Virus record (IMG/VR): IMGVR_UViG_3300035670_000696
Location: 1-36,457 of that record
Reading direction: 5' to 3' (one strand)
DNA: 36,457 bases
DNA from: a virus
The notes under the pieces were generated by a model that worked only from the letters and a program-made list of their open reading frames with translations, searched no databases and was not told where the DNA came from. Of this stretch, positions 5,996 to 11,946 are shown piece after piece; the first letter of the stretch is position 1, and every line of letters begins with the position of its first letter. The position numbers and the translations under genes are program-made.

Positions 5996-6514
5996 CTACG
6001 CGTCCACAACAGGTGTCAGGTTCGCCCGCCGCGCCCGTGACGCCTCCTGCCGTGCAGCGTCGAGATCACGCCGCGCTGATGCGCGATCCGCCTCCAAGCG
6101 GTGCGCCCTCGCGAGTTCCCGCCAGTGGCAGATTTCGCACAGTCCGGTCTGCCAGCGTTCTTGTGGGCGTTCACTGCACGACGGGCACAACGGTCGGGTC
6201 TTACCGTGAACGTGTTCCCGCACCTTCGCCTCTAGCGCGCCCATGTCCACCTCGCCCGCGAGCATCTGTTCGCGTAGCAGTTCCAGTCGTTCGATGGGCA
6301 CACCCGCCTTCACCTGTGCTGCCCACCTGGTTCCGGCGGGCTGACCGAGGACGATGCCGCGCCGTTCACCGTCCGCCCGGAGGCTGATGCGGTGACGGTG
6401 TGCCTGCCGTCGCACGCTTGCGACACTGCGACCGAGAACCGTGGACACATACACCGCGCCTAGGTGTGCGTTCTTGCGGAGCAGGCTGATCTCCTGCGAG
6501 GTCCAGCCCTTCAC
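5996..6514 (-). CDS. Myb/SANT-like DNA-binding protein with zinc ribbon
   Basis: A 172-residue protein. Residues 1-48 form a helix-turn-helix of the Myb/GcrA type (W4, LLRKNAHLGAVYVSTVLGRS, VRRQAHRHRI). A central zinc ribbon follows (CPSCSERPQERWQTGLCEIC), and then a long charged helix (ELARAHRLEADRASARRDLD) likely to form a coiled coil. The start is GTG at 6514, overlapping the upstream stop as GTGA. A transcription or replication accessory role is likely; the target is unknown. Confidence 0.65.
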   Translation of the reverse strand: MKGWTSQEISLLRKNAHLGAVYVSTVLGRSVASVRRQAHRHRISLRADGERRGIVLGQPAGTRWAAQVKAGVPIERLELLREQMLAGEVDMGALEAKVREHVHGKTRPLCPSCSERPQERWQTGLCEICHWRELARAHRLEADRASARRDLDAARQEASRARRANLTPVVDA

Positions 6515-6864
6515 GACTCCACCTCGCTGCGGCGGGTGAACGCGAGAATCTTGGCGCGCACCTCAGGCGGCATCGGTACACCGCGACGCGCCTCGACCTG
6601 CCGCGCCTCCTGCTGTTCGCGTTCCATCTGTGCGCGCCGCTTGACCCGCCAGCGTTCGTTCACATGCGCGGGCATCACCGAGTCAGTCATCGCCTGGTAG
6701 TGGGCGACCACGGCGAGGATCGCCTCACGCGTCGGCATGTCCGGTGTCAGTGCCTGCGCCCAGGCATGTGCGCGGGCTTCCGCGTCAGCCGGTGTCGGTG
6801 GTCGATGTCGCTGATCGAACGTTGCAGCGACAGCCAGCACCTTGGCTGCGTCATCTGGCGTCAT
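6511..6864 (-). CDS. Helicase-loader-like replication protein
   Basis: A 117-residue protein starting at the ATG at 6864 (MTPDDAAKVLAVAATFDQRH), with GGAGG spaced 5 nt; the start lies 14 bp inside the replication initiator gene. Residues 1-65 show the pattern of the G39P-type loader/inhibitor family (helical, with AWAQAL and AVVAHYQAM), followed by MPAHVNERWR and a basic tail. Proteins of this type deliver replicative helicase to the phage origin. Its position directly after the initiator supports that role. Confidence 0.55.
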   Translation of the reverse strand: MTPDDAAKVLAVAATFDQRHRPPTPADAEARAHAWAQALTPDMPTREAILAVVAHYQAMTDSVMPAHVNERWRVKRRAQMEREQQEARQVEARRGVPMPPEVRAKILAFTRRSEVES

Positions 6865-7663
6865 GCGGTCCTCCAAGTGCCGCTAGTGCGAGTTGGTTCG
6901 TCTGGTCGTCAAGGCGTCGGGCGGTTTCGATGTACATCTGGGTGCCCGATTTGCGCTGCTGACCGGGTGCCATGCCTTCGAGTTCGATCCGCAGCGTGTC
7001 CGTCGTTACGGGTCGGTTGTCATCGGCGAGCCTGGTCAGCGCGTCGGTGATCTCCCCATCGGTGTACCGCCCGGTGCGTACCGCCTTGCGGACGATTCCG
7101 GCAACGGCAGGGAAGTTCGATAGGGGCACGAGGTCTGTGTAGACCCTGGTCAGTTCGTTGATCCGCTGACCCTCGGTGCGCGGCGCGTCAGCCGCCGCGA
7201 CAATGGATGGTTCTTGTATGGATGGTTCTAAAGGATGGTTAGGGGTCAGGCGTGTGACCCCCGTGGAGGTAGAAAGTGACCCCCGTTCGGGTAGAAAGTG
7301 ACCCCCGTCGGTGTCGTCACGGCGGTCACCCATGTGACCCCCGTCGGTGTGTCGATGTCGCGTCGAGCCGTCACAGGTGCCGGGGCATGACAGCAACACG
7401 GTGTATCGGTTCGGGCGTCGATCAGCCCGTGTGTCGTTATTGCCGCCGCCTTGCAGATCGACCTTCAACTCGCCCAGGGCGATCAGGTCGTGTATCGCCT
7501 GCTTGACCTTCGTGCGCGAACAGTTGCCGTATCGGGCGAGTGTTTCGATGGTCGGCCATGCGCCGCCGTCGCCGTCATGGTTGGCGATCCCTAACAGGAT
7601 CAGTTTGGTTGTGCCCTTAGCGCGACTGTGATGCAGGACAGCCGCCATGGTTTCTACGCTCAT
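6851..7663 (-). CDS. Replication initiator (winged-helix, origin-containing)
   Basis: A 270-residue replisome-organiser-like protein. The N-terminal winged-helix domain (residues 10-90) includes LILLGIANHDGDGGAWPTIE and CSRTKVKQAIHDLIALGELKV, typical of phage initiators that bind iterons. The middle (about residues 100-155) is low-complexity and coincides with an array of DNA repeats. The C-terminal helical domain (about 160-250) would contact the helicase loader. No clear ribosome site precedes the ATG at 7663; its 5' region is strongly structured (7673-7755). The arrangement resembles lambda O, whose gene also carries the origin. Confidence 0.75.
   Translation of the reverse strand: MSVETMAAVLHHSRAKGTTKLILLGIANHDGDGGAWPTIETLARYGNCSRTKVKQAIHDLIALGELKVDLQGGGNNDTRADRRPNRYTVLLSCPGTCDGSTRHRHTDGGHMGDRRDDTDGGHFLPERGSLSTSTGVTRLTPNHPLEPSIQEPSIVAAADAPRTEGQRINELTRVYTDLVPLSNFPAVAGIVRKAVRTGRYTDGEITDALTRLADDNRPVTTDTLRIELEGMAPGQQRKSGTQMYIETARRLDDQTNQLALAALGGPHDAR
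7203..7344. repeat. Iteron array and A+T-richer repeats: candidate replication origin
   Basis: GTGACCCCCGT occurs four times, at 7254-7264, 7276-7286, 7298-7308 and 7334-7344. The first three are spaced exactly 22 bp, and the first two are followed by NNN-GGTAGAAA. Next to them are ATGGATGGTTCT at 7203-7214 and 7218-7229 and GGATGGTT at 7233-7240, a locally A+T-richer stretch that could unwind. The iterons fall in all three reading frames of the initiator gene, so selection is on DNA and not on peptide. Confidence 0.7.
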
Positions 7664-7672
7664 GCTGATGTC

Positions 7673-7755
7673 GGACGGGTCTCGTAAACTGAGTCCGTCC
7701 TACCTCCGTTTCAGGTAGTGCCACGCCCCAGGACCCGTGACGGTCGCTGGGGCAC
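7673..7755 (-). promoter_or_regulatory. Three contiguous stem-loops before the initiator gene
   Basis: Three abutting inverted repeats fill most of the 119-bp gap: 7673-7700 (GGACGG/CCGTCC plus inner CTC/GAG), 7700-7718 (CTACCT, 7-nt loop, AGGTAG, perfect) and 7718-7755 (CCCCAG/CTGGGG extended by GTG/CAC). As RNA this would be a structured leader immediately upstream of the initiator start codon, which has no obvious ribosome site. A terminator/attenuator, an operator cluster or a translational control element are all possible. Confidence 0.45.
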
Positions 7756-7782
7756 CTATTTGATCCGACCCTAATGACCCGG

Positions 7783-8145
7783 TCACTGCTGCAGTGCAGC
7801 GAGGTCCCAGACCGTGCAGGCGCGACCCGATTCGGTGCGCCCCTTCTCGCCGGTGTCCACGATCACACCGAGAGCCACAAGTTCAGCCCGACGAGAACGC
7901 AGCCCCGACGGTGACACCGGAGGCCAGTCGAATAACTGAGCCAGGTTCCCGTAGTAGGCGGCGATGTCCTCGTCAGTCGCAGGCCCGTACCGTTCCATCA
8001 CTTCGATGATCCGGGCGTGCGTCGCGGTCTGGTTCCGCACCGATCTCGCCGCAGCGTGGGAGGTGCTGCGGTCCGTCCGGCGCGCCCGAGGCTCGGGGAT
8101 GATCACGCGGCCTCGCTCATCGACATCAAACAGGGTCGGGCTCAT
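7783..8145 (-). CDS. Winged-helix DNA-binding protein
   Basis: A 120-residue protein with TDRSTSHAAARSVRNQTATH followed by an HTH-like region: IIEVMERYGPATDEDIAAYY, then SPSGLRSRRAELVALGVIVDTGE, a recognition helix and wing. This matches small winged-helix proteins seen next to phage replication genes. The start ATG at 8145 overlaps the upstream stop by ATGA. It may regulate early transcription; the target is unknown. Confidence 0.6.
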   Translation of the reverse strand: MSPTLFDVDERGRVIIPEPRARRTDRSTSHAAARSVRNQTATHARIIEVMERYGPATDEDIAAYYGNLAQLFDWPPVSPSGLRSRRAELVALGVIVDTGEKGRTESGRACTVWDLAALQQ

Positions 8146-8456
8146 ACGCTCACCCCGTCGTGTTCACCGTTCAGCCAGATGGCTAGCGACTCGATTGCCA
8201 CCTGTCGGTTGTGTTCGTCGAGGAAGTTGAGTTCTCCGACGTAACAGCCACCCGATCCTTGGGCGATTGCGCGGGCGACATCGATCAGGACACGCTCGCC
8301 GGATGACCACGCCCAGTCGTCGGGTGCGAGGCATTCCAGGTCGATGGTGTTCCGGTCGAGGTCGAGGGCTGCCCCGGCGCGGGGATGCCCGTTCAGTGCT
8401 GAGAAGGTCCACAGATAGCGCAACGCGGCGCGGCTGCGGTTACTGACTGTGATCAT
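8142..8456 (-). CDS. Hypothetical early protein
   Basis: A 104-residue protein (MITVSNRSRAALRYLWTFSA...) with alternating beta and helix character, including HNRQVAIESLAIWLNGEHDG near the end. The ATG at 8456 overlaps the excisionase stop as ATGA. No motif ties it to a known function; its position between the switch genes and the replication genes suggests an early regulatory or replication accessory role. Confidence 0.6.
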   Translation of the reverse strand: MITVSNRSRAALRYLWTFSALNGHPRAGAALDLDRNTIDLECLAPDDWAWSSGERVLIDVARAIAQGSGGCYVGELNFLDEHNRQVAIESLAIWLNGEHDGVSV

Positions 8457-8638
8457 CTGCTACTCCCTGCGGTGTTGTTCTGTAGCCATTCGTGAAGTCC
8501 TGCGACGGGTACGCGGATGCGTGACCCAATCCGAACGTGAGGGAATCTGTCGTCACGGATCAGGTCGTAAACGCTGTTCTTGCTCATTCCGAGTGCCTTC
8601 GCAGCCTCCGGGACGGTCCACAACAGGCGGTCGGTCAT
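8453..8638 (-). CDS. xis: Excisionase-like MerR-type HTH protein
   Basis: A 61-residue protein (MTDRLLWTVPEAAKALGMSK...) with the compact winged-helix of the HTH_17/excisionase family: VPEAAKALGMSKNSVYDLIR (residues 9-28), then FPHVRIGSRIRVPVAGLHEWL. Such proteins bend attP DNA and direct integrase toward excision. The start ATG at 8638 overlaps the cro-like stop, so it is expressed with the lytic operon, as expected for Xis. A pure regulator with the same fold cannot be excluded. Confidence 0.75.
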   Translation of the reverse strand: MTDRLLWTVPEAAKALGMSKNSVYDLIRDDRFPHVRIGSRIRVPVAGLHEWLQNNTAGSSR

Positions 8639-8856
8639 GCGACCCCCTCGATGCGGCTGATGGCTTCCGGTCGTAGACCGAGCGCCGATGCGATCTTGCG
8701 GACGCTGGAAGGCCGCGCTGGTTGGCCGGCCTCTAGGCGTGCGATGGTCTCGCGTCGGACCCCTGCCTGCTTGGCGAGTTCGCCCTGCGTAAGGCACGCC
8801 TCGAGGCGCGCCCGCTTCAGGGCGTCAGGGATCACGGCGAGGTTCAGGTCGGGCAC
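8635..8856 (-). CDS. Cro-like HTH regulator
   Basis: A 73-residue XRE-family protein: ALKRARLEACLTQGELAKQA then GVRRETIARLEAGQPARPSS, with ALGLRPEAI at the end of the domain. The start is a GTG at 8856 preceded by AGGAGG at 5 nt. It is the first gene of the leftward early operon and diverges from the repressor gene, the position of Cro in lambdoid switches. It probably represses the repressor promoter across the 154-bp intergenic region. Confidence 0.75.
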   Translation of the reverse strand: MPDLNLAVIPDALKRARLEACLTQGELAKQAGVRRETIARLEAGQPARPSSVRKIASALGLRPEAISRIEGVA

Positions 8857-8883
8857 TTCTTCCTCCTGGGGGGTTACGAATCC

Positions 8884-8899
8884 CGTACTTCGGGGTACG
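8884..8899. promoter_or_regulatory. Inverted repeat in the genetic switch
   Basis: CGTAC-TTCGGG-GTACG is a perfect 5-bp inverted repeat with a 6-bp centre. It lies 28 bp upstream of the cro-like start codon, where a repressor or Cro dimer could block leftward transcription. A -10-like TATTAG on the minus strand lies a little further upstream (about 8911-8916). Assigned by position and symmetry only. Confidence 0.4.
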
Positions 8900-8969
8900 T
8901 TGGAGGTGACTCTAATACGACAGGCGCAAGTCAGTGACGCGGCGCGCCGGAGTGTCCCGAGTGGAGTAG

Positions 8970-8998
8970 TTGATACCTGACCTGCTGTAAGTCATAGT
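8970..8998 (+). promoter_or_regulatory. Repressor/integrase promoter, near-leaderless
   Basis: TTGATA (8970-8975), a 17-bp spacer and CATAGT (8993-8998) form a good primary-sigma promoter. Transcription would start near 9005, only about six bases before the repressor ATG at 9011, so the mRNA is essentially leaderless, as for lambda cI made in the lysogen. No ribosome site is seen before that ATG. Confidence 0.65.
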
Positions 8999-9010
8999 CA
9001 AGGCACAGAT

Positions 9011-9337
9011 ATGACGTACGAAAAAAAGTTCACAGATGCAGAGGTTCGACCCATCTTCGACGGGGTCGTGTACGGCAGGCTGCTCCGGGCTGCCCGGATC
9101 ATCGCCGGGTTTGACACCGTGAAGGACTGCCTCGCACACATCCACGAACGCACCGGGCTGGCCCTCAGCGAACGCACCCTGTACGCCATCGAACGCGGCG
9201 AACAGACACCCACCGTCGAGCAGTACTTCGCGTTCGCTATCGCCTGCCAACCTCCAGGCGGTCTCGCGTATTGGGAGTCAGCCTTCAATGACCAGGTGCG
9301 GGGCGAGTTCTCACGACGCATCCAAGGAGGCCGCTAA
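9011..9337 (+). CDS. Immunity repressor, XRE-type HTH
   Basis: A 108-residue protein with a helix-turn-helix core: LLRAARIIAGFDTVKDCLAH then ERTGLALSERTLYAIERGEQ, where SERTLYAIERGE is the recognition helix. There is no obvious protease-sensitive C-terminal domain, so induction by RecA cleavage is not evident. It is transcribed alone among early genes on the plus strand, from the promoter at 8970-8998, and is coupled to integrase by a TAATG overlap. Both would be made together on lysogeny. Identification as the immunity repressor is by position and fold. Confidence 0.7.
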   Translation: MTYEKKFTDAEVRPIFDGVVYGRLLRAARIIAGFDTVKDCLAHIHERTGLALSERTLYAIERGEQTPTVEQYFAFAIACQPPGGLAYWESAFNDQVRGEFSRRIQGGR

Positions 9338-10479
9338 TGGCAAGCCTCGAACACAGACCCGAACGACGCAAGCCCTGGCGGATCAGATGGCGGGACGCGA
9401 ATGGGCGCGGCAGATCACGGTCGTTCGCACGGAAGGCCGACGCCCTCCGCTACCTACACGAACTCGATGTGCGGCTCGACCGTGGACACCACCGCGACCC
9501 CACATCGGGGCGCGCCGCCCTCGCGGAGATCGCCGAGACCTGGTACGACCAGAAGGTCTCAGCAGGTCGGAAGCCGTCTACCGTCATCGGCTACCGTTCG
9601 ATACTCGACTCGATCATCCTGCCTAGCCTCGGCGGTGAACCTGTCGCCGCGATCACCTACCCGGCCCTCACGACCTGGCTGCGGGACCTCGATCACCTGT
9701 CAGGGTCACGCCGCCGCCACATCATCGGGGTGTTGGCGCAGGTCCTCGACATGGGTGTGAGGCTCGGGCACATCGACACGAATCCGGCGCGGCTGCTGGA
9801 CAAGCCGACCGTGGCTCCACGCCGACGACACCGCTACCTCGACCACCGGCAACTGCACGACCTCGCCAACGCCTGCGGCGACTACCGCCCGTTCATTCTC
9901 CTGCTCGGGTACACGGGTCTCCGGTGGGGTGAGGCCGCCGCGCTGCGCGGCAGCGACGTAGATCGGGTGCGCGGGCTGATCCATGTGGACAGGTCGCAGA
10001 CTGAGGCCGGAGGCAGCGTCGCGTACGTCGCACCCAAGACGCATCAGCGGCGCGATGTGCCGGTCCCTGACCTGGTGCTGGATGTCCTGCAGGACACCGG
10101 AGATGCCCTGCTGTTCACCGCGCCGCGTAGAGGGCCGCTGAGACACCGAAACTTCGCCCGAGGTGTCTGGCTACCCGCGACGGTAGAAAGTGGCTGTGAG
10201 GGCCTTCGTGTCCACGAATTGAGGCATACGGCGGCGAGCCTTGCCCGTGCCGCTGGTGCTGATGCGTTCGTGGTCGCCCGGATGCTGGGTCACGGTGACG
10301 CGTCGATCACCGCCAAGACGTACGCCGATCTGTTCGACATCGAACTCGGGTTGGTGCGCCGCCGGATGCAGGACGCCGCCACACAAGCCTTGGGTCACGC
10401 CTGGGTCACACCAGAACGGGATACACAGGTGCAGACGGGTACGCGGAGTGACAATCAGTGGCGCGAAACCGCAGGGTAA
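9337..10479 (+). CDS. int: Tyrosine site-specific integrase
   Basis: A 380-residue integrase that recombines attP with a host tRNA-Asn gene. An N-terminal arm-binding domain (about residues 1-55, RWRDANGRGRSRSFARKADA) is followed by a SAM-like core-binding domain (60-155) and the catalytic domain. The catalytic residues are visible: R196 (TGLRWGEA), K234, H293 and R296 (HELRHTAASL), H319 (MLGHGDAS) and nucleophile Y329 (KTYADL). The start overlaps the repressor stop. The 3' end of the gene itself contains one of two 32-bp repeats flanking attP. Confidence 0.96.
   Translation: MASLEHRPERRKPWRIRWRDANGRGRSRSFARKADALRYLHELDVRLDRGHHRDPTSGRAALAEIAETWYDQKVSAGRKPSTVIGYRSILDSIILPSLGGEPVAAITYPALTTWLRDLDHLSGSRRRHIIGVLAQVLDMGVRLGHIDTNPARLLDKPTVAPRRRHRYLDHRQLHDLANACGDYRPFILLLGYTGLRWGEAAALRGSDVDRVRGLIHVDRSQTEAGGSVAYVAPKTHQRRDVPVPDLVLDVLQDTGDALLFTAPRRGPLRHRNFARGVWLPATVESGCEGLRVHELRHTAASLARAAGADAFVVARMLGHGDASITAKTYADLFDIELGLVRRRMQDAATQALGHAWVTPERDTQVQTGTRSDNQWRETAG
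10389..10420 (+). repeat. attP-flanking 32-bp direct repeat, copy 1
   Basis: Contains two TGGGTCAC boxes with an 11-bp period and ends CAGAACGGG. It matches 10630-10661 at 30 of 32 positions. It lies inside the integrase coding end and encodes LGHAWVTPER. Its placement on one side of the attachment core suggests an arm-type binding site for integrase. Confidence 0.6.
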
Positions 10480-10483
10480 CGAC

Positions 10484-10500
10484 CATAAGCGCACCTTATG
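10484..10500. repeat. Inverted repeat CATAAG/CTTATG between int and attP core
   Basis: A perfect 6-bp inverted repeat with a 5-bp centre (CGCAC), just after the integrase stop codon and 28 bp before the attachment core. It could be a binding site for excisionase or a host factor, or a weak transcription stop for integrase; there is no T run. Confidence 0.35.
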
Positions 10501-10528
10501 ACGCTACGCATCACAGTCGAGATTCGAT

Positions 10529-10573
10529 CTGTTAATCCGTAGGTTGTGGGTTCGAGTCCCACCCCCGGAGCCA
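10529..10573 (+). other. attP: attP core: 3' half of tRNA-Asn(GTT)
   Basis: The sequence reads as the anticodon loop CTGTTAA (anticodon GTT at 10531-10533), anticodon 3' arm, variable loop, T arm (GTGGG, TTCGAGT, CCCAC), acceptor 3' arm CCCCGGA, discriminator G and CCA. The 5' half of a tRNA is absent, so this is not a functional tRNA gene. It is the stretch of identity by which integration rebuilds the host tRNA-Asn. The crossover lies in or after the anticodon loop, as is usual for tyrosine integrases. Confidence 0.85.
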
Positions 10574-10629
10574 CAGAAACCCCAGATCAGGGGGGTGATG
10601 CCGCCTCACACACGACACCACCCACCCGA

Positions 10630-10661
10630 CTTGGGTCACGCCTGGGTCACATCAGAACAGG
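10630..10661 (+). repeat. attP-flanking 32-bp direct repeat, copy 2
   Basis: Second copy of the repeat at 10389-10420, with two substitutions, again carrying two TGGGTCAC boxes 11 bp apart. It overlaps the last codons of the convergent endolysin gene. In the plus-strand frame it would read LGHAWVTSEQ, nearly the integrase C-terminal peptide, so it may be a duplicated integrase end retained as an arm site. Confidence 0.6.
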
Positions 10662-11353
10662 TTTGTGGCCGTGCCGAGTCGATCAAGTCGAGCCTGCGGA
10701 GCCTCCGTCGTGCGGGTCCGCCACACCGTCCACGCCACCATCAGTCGTGCATTCCACTTGCCGTTGTAGCGGGGCTTCTTCGGATACAGGTCCATGCGCG
10801 CCAGAGCCTTCTTCAGCAGCCGCACACGCACCGGGTGATCCTTGCCGAGATCCTCGACCTTCAGCACGCGACCGTCCTCATGCAGACCCATCGCTTGGAT
10901 CGCACGCTGCACCGTGACCTTGCTTGTGCCCTTCACCAACTCGAAGTGCATCTCGTCCGTGTACGGCATACGGAACCAGCCACCCCAACGGAACTGCTTC
11001 CGGCTGGCCTTCAGGATGTTCTCGACCGCCTTACGCTGGCTCTTTGTCATGTTCGCCCGACCCATCGGGAACTGAGTCGCGTCGAGGTCCACAGCGGTAC
11101 CCGAGGCGTGGCACGACAGCGCGTCAGCGGCGCGTGCCTTCCGGTACGCGTACGACCACTCGTCCATGACACCTCCGAGCAGGGGATCAACCTCCGCATC
11201 GAAGCGGCGGATCAGATACGAGAACAGCGGCGCGGCGACCTTCACAGTACGGAACCGGCGATTACGCACCGTCGGAACCTCAAACCACTCGACGTTGATC
11301 TTCGCGGGATCAGGGCTGGCAATCCAGCCGTTGTATGAACGCTCGATCGGCAC
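10652..11353 (-). CDS. Endolysin: M15 peptidase
   Basis: A 233-residue peptidoglycan peptidase of the M15 (VanY / L-Ala-D-Glu peptidase) family. The zinc and catalytic residues are recognisable: H82 and D89 in CHASGTAVDLDATQFPMG and H136 in MPYTDEMHFEL. A C-terminal basic region (about 145-233) probably binds the cell wall. No signal peptide is seen, so release through a holin is expected, and two holin-like genes lie directly upstream. It ends the late operon, converging on the integrase gene across attP. Confidence 0.85.
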   Translation of the reverse strand: MPIERSYNGWIASPDPAKINVEWFEVPTVRNRRFRTVKVAAPLFSYLIRRFDAEVDPLLGGVMDEWSYAYRKARAADALSCHASGTAVDLDATQFPMGRANMTKSQRKAVENILKASRKQFRWGGWFRMPYTDEMHFELVKGTSKVTVQRAIQAMGLHEDGRVLKVEDLGKDHPVRVRLLKKALARMDLYPKKPRYNGKWNARLMVAWTVWRTRTTEAPQARLDRLGTATNLF

Positions 11354-11397
11354 GGGGGACCTCCTGCTGGTGGACTCCCAACAGGGTCACCCCACGG

Positions 11398-11700
11398 TCA
11401 CGCCCGATCGGTCTCGATCAGCGTCGTCAGTAGGTCCCGAACGATCCGCAACTCGGCGGTCTGCTGATGCTGTGTCGCCTCGACACGGTTCAGTTTGTCG
11501 GCCAGCGATGATCCGCCGTTAGGCCACAACTGATGCTCGACACGGGTCAGGCGATCCGACAATGTGCGCCCCTGCGTATCCACACCGAGCGCGGCGTCGA
11601 TGCGATGCGCGACCTTGTAGACCTTGTACCCGGCACCGATGATCACACCGACGGCGACGATGATCGCCGCAGCGGTCAGTACCTGCTCACTCCACGGCAC
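11398..11700 (-). CDS. Holin-like membrane protein with coiled coil
   Basis: A 100-residue protein with one N-terminal transmembrane helix (VLTAAAIIVAVGVIIGAGYK, about residues 7-26). A long helix with heptad character follows (SDRLTRVEHQLW...LADKLNRVEATQHQQTAELRIVRDLLTTLIE). This resembles small membrane proteins beside actinophage endolysins, which act as a second holin or holin regulator. It overlaps the upstream holin gene by 14 bp. Confidence 0.6.
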   Translation of the reverse strand: MPWSEQVLTAAAIIVAVGVIIGAGYKVYKVAHRIDAALGVDTQGRTLSDRLTRVEHQLWPNGGSSLADKLNRVEATQHQQTAELRIVRDLLTTLIETDRA

Positions 11701-11923
11701 CGCCGTCAGCCCCCTCGTACCCGACCCCGTACCTGTGATCCCGAGGATCGAGTGCGGAGATCATCACGGGGAGGATGGCGGCGATACCTGCGGCGAGCCA
11801 TGCACGCAGGTCGTTCACATCGACGGCGAACACATCCGCGCCGTCAGCGAGGAACAGGGCGAGAACGGTCGCGGCGAACACCTTCGCGTACGACCACGCT
11901 GCCGCTTTCACTGCTCTTGACAT
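11687..11923 (-). CDS. Holin, two transmembrane segments
   Basis: A 78-residue protein with two hydrophobic helices: WSYAKVFAATVLALFLADGA (about residues 10-29) and LRAWLAAGIAAILPVMISAL (about 39-58), joined by an acidic turn and ending in a charged tail. This is the pattern of r1t-type phage holins, which permeabilise the membrane at a set time to release endolysin. AAGGAAGTGG precedes the ATG at 11923. Confidence 0.75.
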   Translation of the reverse strand: MSRAVKAAAWSYAKVFAATVLALFLADGADVFAVDVNDLRAWLAAGIAAILPVMISALDPRDHRYGVGYEGADGGAVE

Positions 11924-11946
11924 TAGTCCACTTCCTTCATCACAAA

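Noticed and set aside
7254-7344. CRISPR-like array
   Set aside because: The 11-bp repeats with 11-bp gaps are far too short for CRISPR units and there are no cas genes; an iteron origin explains them better.
10529-10573. Functional tRNA-Asn gene
   Set aside because: Only the anticodon loop and 3' half are present; the D arm and acceptor 5' strand are missing, so it is an attachment core and not a tRNA gene.
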